A stretch of 64,000 bases of DNA from Cylindrodendrum hubeiense (Eukaryota > Ascomycota > Sordariomycetes > Hypocreales > Nectriaceae), in contig JAANBB010000203.1 of assembly GCA_014621425.1 (NCBI GenBank), positions 1 to 64,000 of the forward strand, written 5' to 3'. Positions 10,253 through 21,309 of the stretch are shown one piece after another. The position numbers and the translations under genes were made by a program. Every line of letters begins with the position of its first letter. The stretch's first letter is position 1. The notes beneath the pieces are model-generated. The model did no database searches, had not been told where the DNA came from, and saw nothing but the letters and a program-made list of their open reading frames with translations.

Positions 10253-12745
10253 CGGTAACCAATTTTTGATTTTCCAAGACCTTCGCGGCCTTATCTTTTT
10301 CATTGGGTTTGGAGCCTTGCGCTTCGACTTGAAGAAGAAGTTGTTCTGGTGCTGGTTGTTCTCGCGAGATGCTGTGTGATGTTGATACGGTTCGGGACCG
10401 ACGCGCGTGAGAAATGACAGAGACGAATGACACTCTCCTCCTTCTAGTGATTCTTATCATCTGGCGATGATCAATAAAATCATCCCTGTGCTCCGGTACC
10501 TTCGTCCGCCAGTCCTTCATCTCGTGCTGTAGAAGTTGTGTCCTTGATGTTCGGTGGCTTTCTGGTGATGCTTTGCCCTCGGGTTTCTGCAGGGGAGCCG
10601 TGTGTTGCAAACGCCCTCGACAGCTGGGGAAAGAGTATCTGCTTCAAGATGGTCCCCCTAATATCATATCCTAAAAATAAAGTTCCTCTAAAGAGTATTT
10701 TCTTTTGAAGATTCCGTCGTCTATCTGTCCTTATGGTGCTGTAGCCCATCATGCTTGGTGTCGTGCTTCGAATCGAGTGCTCGCGCCTGTGTGTTTTGCC
10801 TCCCCTCACCTTTTCCTCTTACTCCAGAATCCTCCACCTCCACCTACGTTTCGATGGAACACCACTCTCTTCATCCTCGCCTCCCTTTCAGAATACACCA
10901 GAGCATCGACAGTGTTCTCTGGAGTAAGCAGAAGCAGAGAACAATTTCTGGCTCGAAACCCATCTCGTCGAGACCCTACTGTGGTCTTTGTTCTCTCTGG
11001 GTCAGTGCTCCTCCTCCCTCAATAACCTCACCCATAGAGCATAGAACAAGAAGCTTCCTCCTAAGACATTTCTTTGTTTCACAAGAACTCACCACCATGG
11101 CGTTCATCTTTCTAATCGCTTGCAGGATCTGTCAAACATCCACGAAGACCCTCTCCCTCCCCTGTTGACGACTGCGACGCGTCGCTACCGAAGCCGAAAT
11201 TCCACAGGTTATCATGTCGAATTCAGGCCCGATGCCACGCTAAGGACACTGAGGCGAAGTAATGTAGACAGGACGGCTCGAAGGGGATGACTCCATCGTG
11301 ATGGAGCTCGCTGGCCGGTTCTCGAACCTCGCTCAGCACCTCACGATGCTTCAACGGCAACACCAGAATAATTCATCGGCCTTCGAAGCTCCAGAGCCCC
11401 CCTATGTATGATGGGTCCTCCCAAATTTCACAGGCTACATTATTCACCACAAGCCTTAGGCGCGGTTGATTTAAGAATCTCGACCCATTCTTCCGACACT
11501 CTCTTCCGACACTCCCAACTCGACTACATCATCAATGTACAGATCAGGGAAGACATGAAAAGGAATAGGAATTTCACTGCTTAGATGATGATAGGTGAGG
11601 TGAGCCGAGGGCGATTTGAAGGAGAAGATCTGTTGTGGTTGAGCTAGCTAGCTAGCTAACTGTGTCTGCTCCAGCCGCCGCTCTGCATTGCCTCAGTCGC
11701 GAAACTGGAGTAACCTACCGTCCTACCAAGCCTCGAAAGTCTCCTATTCAAAATCTTGCGCAGGTGTCTAAGCGCGACTGACTGATAATTTACGACTACC
11801 TATTCTGACCTCATCTGTCGTACATGGTTCAAGGCTCAACCCGGCTGCTAGAGAATGCATACCTCTCGACAAGACTTTCAAGCAGAAGCTCTCTAAACGG
11901 GGGTGCTACTTCGAGGGTTACATCACCAAGAGCATCACAGCCGGCAACTTGAACGGAAATCACACTACGGTTTGCTGCTCTGGATGAGAATAGCGATAGT
12001 CATATTCTCAGACGCTCCCCGCACGTTTATGAGCACTTGAGCCAGAGAACTAACTCGAGGCGTCATCTTCCTCAAGACTGCTGCACGAGCGTTTGTTTCC
12101 AGACAGTGCTGTGGTAACCTCATTTATTCCCAAGACACCTCTTTAATCTCCTGGTCCCCGAATGTCTACTGATCGGTATCCTTGACAGGCTCGCCGGAGC
12201 AGAACCAGTCGGGGTTCCTCCTACGATCGATCGATAAAACATACAAGGCGCTAAACCGAAGATTTCGATGGAAGCGACCCTCAGAGGGAAGAAACCAAGA
12301 ACTATATGTGACACCACTTTCGAGCTACAAGCAGTCCACCCAAAACTTGAGTCTTATTTAGCACTACAACTACGGCCGAAAGAATACTCGGGGTTTCGCA
12401 TTTGAAGAAGCTGTTGAATATCGGCCCATTACGCAATAGGAAGCCAAAGTATCGACTTTCCAGCTCGTAGTTCTGGGCACGATACCATTTCTACCCAAGG
12501 CTAGCACCATGCCAAGCTCAAAGACAAGCATCGATCTACCCTATTATCAACGCCATTCCAACTCCAATTTCCTTCATGTCTCTACGCCAAGGGGACCGGC
12601 GGTCGGTTACCCCTCACCTTAAGTCCATGTTCTCCTCTCCGTCGAAACCGTCAGTGGGCCCCCGGCGGCCGAACCCTGATCTACATCGTGGGGTATTTTG
12701 CAAACTCGTCCCGGGTATCACCTTGAGTTGGGCGAATATCGGTTA
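10253..12745. other. Intergenic, possibly holding a heavily decayed transposable element
   Basis: No intact gene is present. Short plus-strand stretches between about 11290 and 12420 read like fragments of protein (for example MELAGRFSNLAQHLTMLQRQ, and KRGCYFEGYITKSI near 11900), broken by many stops and frame changes, somewhat like gag/integrase pieces of Ty1/copia elements. No LTRs, target duplication or full motif were found. A GCTA tandem lies at about 11643-11658. The element assignment is weak. Confidence 0.25.
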
Positions 12746-14041
12746 CTAAAAGGTGCTCCTAGCGTGGCCAGCTCGGACAAGCTGTTCCAAAAGCTCACTG
12801 GCCCTGCCTTGCCCCCCAAGCTTATTTAGCTCATCTCCGAGGCGAGCGGCACTCTCCTTGTAGCCATCATCAGCCAAGATCTTCTCTGCGGCATTCCGGA
12901 TTTGGTTGGTTGATGGATTGTCGGTCTTCAGGTCTATTCCCGCTCCTGCCCAGTTGACTCTCGCGGCGGTGTCTTTCTTATCCTCGGTCTGGCCAGCGCA
13001 GATCAGCGGGACTTTGTGGGACAAAGCTTGTGTGATGCTTCCATATCCGCCGTTGGTGATTAAGAGAGAGAGCTGTGGCAAGAACAGGTGATAGGGTATC
13101 CATTTGACAAAACGGACATTAGGTAAGTCTCCGACCCGAGCTCTGATCTCGTCTGAGTGTGGTGAGGCGACCACTAATAGCAGTTCCGGATTATCCGCGA
13201 GAGCTTGGATGGCTGGCACAATCAACGAAGTCGGATCCATCGCCAGGGTGCCCTGGGTGATGCCCACGACTTTTGGATGGTTCACAGCGTCACCCCACCA
13301 TGCTGGAAGTTGGTTCGGTGTGGTTATAACGGATGTGACGAGAGGTCCGACGTGGTAGGTGTGTCTTCTCTGCTGGGTGGGCTTCGGTCGCTGTCGGAAC
13401 TCCAGGGAAGGCGACGAGGCCTGTATGTGCAAGAAGGGGCTATAGGTGAAGGACTCCATGGGCTCGCCATAGGGAAGATTGGCCAGGCCTAGCGCTCTCC
13501 TTTGGTTGTTGATGACCGGTTGCAGGAACAGTGGGAATAGTACCCATTGTCTGAAGAGATGGCGGAGATGGTTCCAGATCAGACTAAGCGTGGAGGAGGA
13601 AGGGGCCTTTCCGGACACCGCCTGAGGAGCACCCCAGCTCGACATGTACATTGGAATGACTCCCAGCGTCGCATATACGGGGATCTCTCCAAGTTCGTAC
13701 AGCGCCCTCGCACCATGTGGCAGCACGTCGACAAGCAGCGCATCTGCGGCAAAATCTCGCAGCACTCGGCGATAGTCGCTCACTTGGGCAATCACGCGGG
13801 ATACCAAGCGACTGTGCACCCCGTCAAGCAAGCCGGTTTCATTCTCGGCCATGAGGGGAGCGTCCACAACAGCGATGGCCTCGGTCGCGACAAACGCCGC
13901 TCCCGTCATACGGACGCGCGCTTCATTGTCGGCGCTCGTCAGCCACACGACGTCGTGGCCTCGGCGGACGAGCTCCTGCGCCACAGCTTGCATAGGATAC
14001 GCATGGCCGGCTGGGAAGTGAGAATGGAGGAGGATTTTCAT
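12746..14041 (-). CDS. UDP-glycosyltransferase of the macrolide-glycosyltransferase (MGT) type, GT1
   Basis: Intronless 431-aa protein from an ATG at 14041. The N-terminus (MKILLHSHFPAGHAYPM) is the acceptor-side Rossmann start typical of GT1/MGT enzymes, which move a sugar from a UDP-sugar to a small acceptor. The C-terminal half has a PSPG-like donor region around LLITNGGYGSITQAL, GxTEDK and GAGIDL (about 330-390). MGT-type members often modify or detoxify small molecules; the acceptor cannot be predicted. It is the last of three tandem minus-strand genes (ATM1, siderophore carrier, this), 370 bp from the carrier's stop codon, so co-regulation is possible but unproven. No signal peptide or membrane segment is visible, so it is probably cytosolic. 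Confidence 0.85.
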   Translation of the reverse strand: MKILLHSHFPAGHAYPMQAVAQELVRRGHDVVWLTSADNEARVRMTGAAFVATEAIAVVDAPLMAENETGLLDGVHSRLVSRVIAQVSDYRRVLRDFAADALLVDVLPHGARALYELGEIPVYATLGVIPMYMSSWGAPQAVSGKAPSSSTLSLIWNHLRHLFRQWVLFPLFLQPVINNQRRALGLANLPYGEPMESFTYSPFLHIQASSPSLEFRQRPKPTQQRRHTYHVGPLVTSVITTPNQLPAWWGDAVNHPKVVGITQGTLAMDPTSLIVPAIQALADNPELLLVVASPHSDEIRARVGDLPNVRFVKWIPYHLFLPQLSLLITNGGYGSITQALSHKVPLICAGQTEDKKDTAARVNWAGAGIDLKTDNPSTNQIRNAAEKILADDGYKESAARLGDELNKLGGQGRASELLEQLVRAGHARSTF

Positions 14042-14411
14042 TATTAATTAGAGGTTGATGGATTCGAGTTGAAGTCGGAGCAATGTGGCGAAGGTTGCTG
14101 GCGGTCAGACACGGCGAGTGGGGCAGCCTCTAATTGTCATTTCACCGGCGTCTCTAATACCTGTAGGTGCAACAACCTGCGTCCGCAGAAGCTTTCAACT
14201 TCGCAAAAAATGATTTTTCCATTTATGTGACAGAATTAGGAGTACTTAAAACTAAGAGTGGGGAATGAGAATACTGGTATATGTTTTGTTCCCCTTTAAT
14301 CACAGGGCCTAATGCTTGTGATAGACGCCCGCATCCATAGTCCAACGGGCATCAAGATCAGGGCCTGCCCGTCGATGAATCAAACCTAACACAAGAAGCT
14401 TAGGATAGGAT
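14042..14411 (-). promoter_or_regulatory. Intergenic between siderophore carrier and glycosyltransferase
   Basis: The interval serves as the 3' flank of the carrier and the promoter of the glycosyltransferase, both on the minus strand. No clear motif stands out. Confidence 0.35.
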
Positions 14412-16442
14412 TTAGTGCTCTCCGGCCCAGAACCTTAGGAACGCCTCCTTCTTGTCCTTAGGCGGCGGCAGCGGTTCTGGGTTGCGGTCTTTCTCCTCCA
14501 ACGCTAGTCCATCAGGGCCTGTATCAGTCACTGCATTCTGCTGTTTGCCCAGGAAGAAGTTGGTCTGGAAGAAGGCGGCGATGAGCGGGATGAAGGCGAG
14601 TCCCAGCGCCGGGGCAAAGCAGTAGTACAGGGTGTTGCGGTACGCAACGATGGCGCCCTGGCGCATCGGGTCGTCAAACTCGTACAGCGTTCGGATCGAC
14701 GACACGCTGCTGAAGAGCGCCTTGACTGTGGTCTCGTTGGCAGATGCCGGGAGGTGCTCGCGGAGCTGGTTGGTCATGTGGCTCGACCAGATGACGGCGA
14801 CAATGGCGCTGCCAACGGCGCTGCCGATCTTGGACCACAACGAGAGGAGCGAGATGACGAGGGCGACGTCTTGGTGAGGGACAGAGGCCTGGGAGGCGAC
14901 ACGCGAACCAACGACGGACATGGAACCACCGAAGCCGATGAGGATCATGGACATGACGAGGGCGCCGGTGCTGTTGGTGGCTTGCTTTCCATCGAGCAAG
15001 ATGCCCATACCGATGATCTTGACGCAAAGACCCGCGATCTGGATGGCCCTGTACCGGTGAGTCCATCGCTGAGCCAGGCCGACCAGGGGACCTGCGACAC
15101 AAAGAGCTAGGGTCATCGTGTTGCCGTAGTATACCTATTCACGTTAGTTTGTTGTGTTGCTCATGGTGATGCTATTCATACCCAGTTCTGGTAGGTCCAG
15201 TCCTTGGCAATCAGAGTGTATGAGGAAAAGTACAGGCCTCGAATATTTCCGGCAACTATGACATATTAGAGTTAACCACATTAAGGGGTTGATCAGAAAC
15301 ATACGCATGTAGAATCCATCGATTACAATGGCCATGATAAAAGTCTTGTTAAAGACAAGCCGGCGCGGAGCACTCGGAACACGAGCCCACTTCATCTCAT
15401 AGACAACGTAGGCAATGAGGAGCAAGCCCCCAACAATCATCATGGCGATCAGAGACCGGTTGCGCCATCCATTGTCGGCGTACGTCTTGAGAGAGAACGG
15501 CAGCAGGAGCAATGACCAACCGAAACCAAGCAGCAACAAGCCGAATGCATCGATCTCCTCCAAATTCTGCTTGAACTTTTCGGTCCAAGTCCTGGAATCA
15601 TCGGCGGCGGCGGCAACAATCGCACCATGGGGACCCTCTTCGCCATGTTCCTCGGCCATCTCCCTGGCGGCCCGGCGGGTAGCGTTGCTCGAAGCAATGT
15701 TTACGATGCCGTGCTTCTTTGCTTTACGATCAAGAGAGATGAGGGTGGCAACCGCAGGGCCCAAAGCGACCGGCATGATGATGGCAAACATGCCGTAACC
15801 CCAGCGCCAGCCGTCTTCCTTCTTCTCGATGGCGTCGACAATCTTGCCGGCGAACCAGGTGTTGATGATGAAGGGAGTGGACAGCATCGAGCTAGTAAAT
15901 CCACGCCACTCCAACGGCGTCAGATCAGCCACGATGATGTCGTTGGTGAGATCAAGACCGGAGCTTCCAATGGACACAAAGACCTCTCCAACAATGTACG
16001 CCGAAATGGTGCGCGAGGAAGCGACGATAATGTATCCGCAGGTGTAAAAGAAGATACACACAATGTACGTGTAAGGGCGACTGGTAATGTCGGAGAACTT
16101 GGCGATGAACGGCTTCGAAACAGCACTGATGATGTTGGTCGCAATCGAAAGAGTCGAGAGAACCGAACTGTGCTGCTTGTAGAAGGACGAGGCGCTGACA
16201 CTGTAGTAGGACGTCGTCGACGAGTCGAGCGAGTACGCCCACGCACAGATGAGCACCGAGATTCCCACCAGCCAGAGCGTCTTGCGGTCCGACTTGGCCT
16301 CTCGGTACACGGCCTCCATGCGCGTGACGCCCCTGGACTGGAGGACATCGCCAACGTTCGACAGCGGCTTTAGGTGCTCGCTGCCAGAGTTGACCCTTTC
16401 GGGCTCAGCCGGCGCAGGCACGATCTTGTCTTCACCGGACAT
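14412..16442 (-). CDS. MFS siderophore-iron transporter, MirA-like
   Basis: Plasma-membrane proton symporter of the 14-TM siderophore family, importing ferric siderophores. Three exons (15305-16442, 15182-15255, 14412-15134) join in phase to give 644 aa. The introns are 49 and 47 nt, with GTATGT and GTATGA donors and TAG acceptors. Family features: long hydrophilic N-tail, first TM WLVGISVLICAWAYSLDSST, then the conserved SRPYTYIVCIFFYTCGYII and ADLTPLEWRGF segments, and a C-tail ending FLRFWAGEH. The frame also opens with GTG at 16457; the ATG at 16442 is taken. It lies next to the iron-sulfur exporter ATM1. ATCTGATTA at 16690-16698 (minus-strand sense), about 250 bp upstream, differs at one base from the SreA site ATCWGATAA, weak evidence for iron repression. 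The particular siderophore cannot be told. Confidence 0.92.
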
Positions 16443-17208
16443 GGCTGAAACCTGCACTACGGTGACAGATAGAAAGAGAATTAAAGAGTATATTCGAATG
16501 GCTGTTCACGAAACCCATCGTGGCTGTCGGTTGGGCCATTATGTAGGCTCTGACAAGATCAACAGCCAAGACAAACCCCTTGGTAAAGTCGGCCGCCGGC
16601 CTCTGAAAGTCGCGCTGTGAGCAAAGATCGACATGGCCTACATGAACCGGCAAGGTGTAGTTGACGAATAAAGTAAGCATCATCTAATCTAATCAGATCA
16701 CCAGTGGAGAAGGTGCCCCCATCTCTTAATTTTTTGTTGTCATCCCTGGCATCTTGCACTCTCATAGTAGCTCGTGTAAGGCTGGAAGGATCCAACGAAA
16801 GTGGAGGATACGACGCAGTGACCAATCGGTCACACTGTCAAACCCACAGTCGTCCTAACAATCTGCATGCTTCGTGTAGGTCGTTCACGAGGTCCTCATG
16901 ATGTTGCCTTCTTGATGGACTCTTGGGTTGGAAACCATGTAGAGAGCCTTGTCAAATGCAACCCACTCCCCTCGTCGCGAGACCATTGCGGACTCCTTCT
17001 CCCATTCGGCTCCGTCCGCCGGCCGAAATCGCAAGTATTTCCATAGCACCCCGGTCAAACTGCTCCTCCACATGAACCCGGCACATTGAATTCGCGTCCA
17101 ATTTTGACAAAGTTGGTCCTTGCTGAATAGACTTGCGTAAATTTATTGATTGTCTAATAAGTTTGTTTGGTGGTGCTGCCTTGCATCCCATGCCATGACA
17201 GTCAGTCA
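16443..17208 (-). promoter_or_regulatory. Intergenic: siderophore carrier promoter and ATM1 3' flank
   Basis: No gene is supported. It holds the near-match to a SreA/GATA site at 16690-16698. A short open frame at 16885-17073 lacks a good initiation context and any recognisable motif. Confidence 0.35.
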
Positions 17209-19413
17209 TTACTTTCGAGGAAGGGTGGTTTCCCGCTTTGTCTTTGAAACCTCTTCCTCCTCTTCACCTTCGTTCTGGGAAGTTCCATCATCATGGAACC
17301 TGGTTTCCTGGGCTGTCATAAAATTAGCGCGACTGGACCACGGATTCCCTGTTGGTCATTGTAACTTACCACTCCATAATTCGGCGTAGACCCCGGCGCG
17401 GTCAATTAGCTCACGATGGGTGCCCATCTCGGCCACCTTGCCCTCATTGAGGACAATAATAATGTCCGAATCAAAAATTGTCCGCAGGCGATGCGCTACG
17501 AATACGCTAGTTCGACCCTTCTCCCGGAGAATGCCGTTGATGTTCACCATTAGAGCCTGCTCAGTATGTGTGTCCAAGGCGCTAGTAGCCTCGTCAAAGA
17601 AGAGCAGCGGCGGGTCCTTGAGTAATATTCGGCTCACGGCGAGTCGTTGCTTCTCGCCACCGGAAATCATCAACCCACGTTCACCGACCTTGGTCTGGTA
17701 GCCATCGGGAAACTGTTGGATAATATCGTGGACACGAGCCCGCTGGGCGGCCGCCACTACCTCTTCGTGAGTTGCGTCGATGGAGCCATATCGGATGTTG
17801 TGCTCAACAGTGTCATTGAAAAGGGGAGTGTCCTGGGGAACAACGCCGATGGATCTCCGAAGAGAGTCGACGTTGACATCCCGGATATCCTGGTCATCGA
17901 TCAAAATTCGGCCGCCCTGAACGTCGTAAGATCGGAAGAGCAAACGCAGTAAGGTCGACTTGCCGCATCCACTCGGGCCAACCACGGCGACCTTTTTGCC
18001 AGCAGGGATGGTCAACGAGAGGTTCTTCAGGATTGGACGGTCCGGGTGGTATCCAAAGTTGACATTCTCAAACTTGATCTCTCCTCCTTTGGAGAGAACA
18101 AGAGGTGGCGCGTTGGGCTTCTCCTGGATATTAGCATTGACCTTTTGCAGGCTGAAGAGCGTCTCCATGTCAAGAAGAGACTGTCGCAGTTCACGGTAAA
18201 CGGATCCCAAGAAGTTGAGTGGCACGGAAAGCTGGAATACGAGCTGATTCACCATGACCAGGTCGCCCACCGTCAAGGAGCCGGCCGCCACACCATTTGC
18301 GGCGAGGTACATCATACCCGTAAGCGCCGACGAGAAAATCAGGTTCTGGCCGCTGTTGAGGAAGGCCAGGGATGTGGCCACCTTGATCGAGCTCTTCTCA
18401 TATTGTTGCAGAGCCTTGTCATATCGCGCGACTTCGAACTTTTCGTTGTTAAAGTACTTGACGGCCTCGTAGTTGATGAGTGAGTCGACAGCCACTGTCG
18501 AAGCCTTGTTATCGGCGGCATTGGCTTGCCTTCGGAACTTGGTTCGCCAGGCAGTCGTCCAGATGGTAAATGCAGTGTAACTCACCATGGTGAGCACGGT
18601 GATGGCTGCAAACTGTGCGCCATATTGCCAGGTGAGGATTCCACAGACCATTCCAATCTCCAGCGCGGTCGGCAAGACGTGAAAGACCATGCTCGTCAGG
18701 AGAAAGCTAATTCCCTTTGTACCTCGCTCAATCGCCCTCGTCAAACCTCCGGTCTGCTTGGACAGGTGGAAGGACAGGTCGAGGCGCAGCAGATGGTCAA
18801 AGACGTTGCATGCCACCCTTCGGATAGCCTTCTGGGCGACAGAGGCAAAGACGGCGTTGCGCATCTCCTGGAACAGAGTCGCGCCAACTCGAGTGGCGCC
18901 ATAGGCGAGGATCATGGCACCCGCGACCGTGGTGGCGGTACCTCCGACAGCGGCGATATCAATATTCATGGAATCGACGATACTCTTGAAGTAGAAGGGG
19001 ACTTGGACATTCAGAACTTTGGCGCCAATCAACAGAAAGACAGCCAGACCCACGCGCAGCTTGGTGTCTGGGCTGTCCTTCGGCCACAAGTACCGACTCA
19101 TCTCCTTTATGATGGCCCAGTCGGCCTCGCGCTGCTCAGTGGTAGACTTTTCCACCGTCGCAAGAGGATCATTTTGGGCCTTGGACGCTGTTTTCGGGGC
19201 GGCGACAACTTTGGCCTTTACGGCAGCAGCCTTATTCAGTTCGTTTTTGCCAACGCCGGACACCGGAGGTTGTTCACGGCGTGGGGCAGCCGAGGTCCAG
19301 AAAGGGTGAACAGTGCCCGGGCGCTGGGGCAGCCACGGAGGGCGCGAGTATATGGTCGCAAGGCTGCATCGCGAGCAGCCCAGCGGCGAGCGGTATAATA
19401 ATCGAGGCAGCAT
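17209..19413 (-). CDS. ATM1: Mitochondrial ABC half-transporter ATM1 (Fe-S / glutathione-sulfur exporter)
   Basis: Inner-membrane exporter that supplies the matrix-made sulfur compound needed for cytosolic and nuclear Fe-S assembly and iron sensing. Two exons (17370-19413, 17209-17312) separated by a 57-nt GTAAGT...CAG intron give 715 aa. The N-terminus is rich in Arg, Ser and Pro with almost no acids, like a mitochondrial presequence. A six-helix transmembrane domain (about 120-420) is followed by the nucleotide-binding domain: Walker [10 protein letters not shown] near 480, signature ISGGEKQR near 586, Walker B LLFFDEAT near 606. Exon 2 encodes only the last 34 residues, an acidic run (GEEEEEV) followed by a basic end; without splicing the protein would stop four codons after the junction. 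It neighbours a siderophore carrier on the same strand. Confidence 0.96.
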
Positions 19414-20618
19414 GGTGGCGGTTCAGCTCGGCGGTCGCATCGTGGTATGGACGGCGTCGGTATTCGGAATGGCGGGGGAGCTGACGACAGCTTCGCGGGT
19501 CATACGGCGAGGGGCAATTGCGAGCAGAGCAGAACAAAACGGCGCCGTGCCGTAGTTGCCAAAGATGCCGCGCTGCTTTGCGATCCGGAGTCCGGAGGAG
19601 GGGAGGAGGGATAGTCCAGTCGGTCGCCAACAGGGGATGAATTATTTATAGGAGATGTGACGCAGCTAGAGAGGCTCACAAGGTTCCAGTGGCGGTTCGC
19701 CGACTCTAGCGGGATGATGCAACCGATTTTGGCGCCTCAGGCAGCCGACGATCGGAGCAATAATCACTCACGGTGTCAGTCCGGGAAATGAAGGCCTATC
19801 GCTGACTGGCTTGCATGTATGCTATTCTTGGCGCATTTGGAAATGGGGTTTAACTCAGGTTAGAGAGCAGTTGGTTGGGTTATCATGAGTGTCTGAGGGG
19901 TGTTGCTGCGGACTGAATCCCATCGTAATGCCGAGCAAGCTGCGCGAATGTCACGGCGCAATGGTGCAATTGAACAATGATCGCGTCATAACAAGGGGAA
20001 ACTTCGCGAGCTGAAGTCAACCGTCTCTTTCCTTTATCCCAGTCTCTCTCTTCAATCTCATTAAGTTATAAATTGCCCGCGACATCTTGCATGCTTAGCC
20101 CTGTGATCAATAAATCCGACTTGTGTGCTCGCACGGGTATCCGCGGATTCCCCGCGGAGATAAGCCTCTACCAGAGACCAGGGTGGGACTTGTCATGATG
20201 GACAAACCACGAAGTCAACTCGCCGATGGAGTTGGCTTTTTTTCTTCAAAGTGAGCCCTGGTTCTTAAAATACATCATATGGCCATTCCAGGGTAAGGCG
20301 TTAAGACGGTCAGTACCAGCGTCATCTCCCGCGGCGCATTGGTCGCGTGACCTTTCTCAATCTATCAAGGTAGAGAGAGGACTTGGCCAATACGGTCGAC
20401 GCAACAGGACGAAGCTTGTTTTGCCGGAACAGTGCAAAGCGCTTCTTTCCATGACGGAGATATCAAACCCCACCAAATCCAACTTCGGAAAATCGAGAAT
20501 GTCTTACAAAGCATGAGGGTAATTACAAAATTCGATTAAATAAAATGGCAGCAAACTGGCTTGTAGACCAAAAAAAAGATGACTTACCCTAGACAGGGAC
20601 AGGAAGAATCCAAAAAGA
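19414..20618. other. Intergenic: ATM1 promoter region
   Basis: No gene is supported in these 1.2 kb. The first few hundred bases are GC-rich and are the ATM1 upstream region. No repeat or strong motif was seen. Confidence 0.5.
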
Positions 20619-20690
20619 AGGTCGCGGAGGGAGTCGAACCCTCGCTGGCGGAATCAGAATCCGCAGTCATAGCCGTTAGACCACGCAACC
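20619..20690 (-). tRNA. tRNA-Gln (anticodon CUG)
   Basis: The reverse complement folds into a full cloverleaf: acceptor GGTTGCG/CGCGACC (one T-G pair), D-stem GTC/GAC, anticodon stem GCGGA/TCCGC with loop TTCTGAT (anticodon CTG, codon CAG), T-arm GAGGG-TTCGACT-CCCTC, and T as discriminator base. There is no intron. A run of five T (plus-strand A 20612-20616) just past the 3' end is a Pol III terminator. Confidence 0.96.
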
Positions 20691-21309
20691 GTAGAAGTGG
20701 ATGATTGTGAACCGATTACCCAACTTCGATGTGGGCTGCTGGAATTTTAGCCACTATATACCATAGCTCGCTCAAATCAAAGCCTATCGCGGCGACCCAC
20801 ATCCTCCTCTTCGCTGCAATATTTCGGCGTGCGAACTCGACGCGGAATGCTCAGGATAGACTGACAGTACTTAGATGGGAGAAGGCGAGCCTAAAATATG
20901 CTGTAAATCTGGCTAGCCTTCCATCATCTTGGGCAATCACTAATACTGCACCGCTGAAGTACCATGTTCCTCAGCCACCACCAGCCAATGCCCACCTCAC
21001 TAACGGGGCAGTGCATGCCCGTCAGCACCACCGAAAGCTGAATTTTACAGTGGGCTACCGCCTGTCAGACGCCTAGCCCACCGTGTTGCAGCGCACTGAC
21101 AACCACTGAACAGACGTCAACGCATTGTCAGCATTGATCGACGTTACAAAAAACATCTGTGAGATTGACAAGTCGCCTCAACGCGACAGCGAGCCAAGCC
21201 ACACTTCTCAATGTATAGGCTCAAGCAGCCTCGAATTAATCCTGCCCTTTCATAAACATACATCGACGAGAACCATCGAATTCAAGACACGCCTCTGCAC
21301 CGCCTCGAG
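20691..21309. other. Intergenic: P450 promoter region
   Basis: This is the upstream region of the P450 gene. No gene or clear motif was recognised. Confidence 0.5.

Noticed and set aside
9709..10379. Leu/Phe/Cys-rich 'membrane protein' frames
   Set aside because: They are translations of the polypyrimidine tract in three frames; low complexity only.
16885..17073. Short open frame between ATM1 and the siderophore carrier
   Set aside because: No good start context, no motif, and it lies in the promoter of the carrier.
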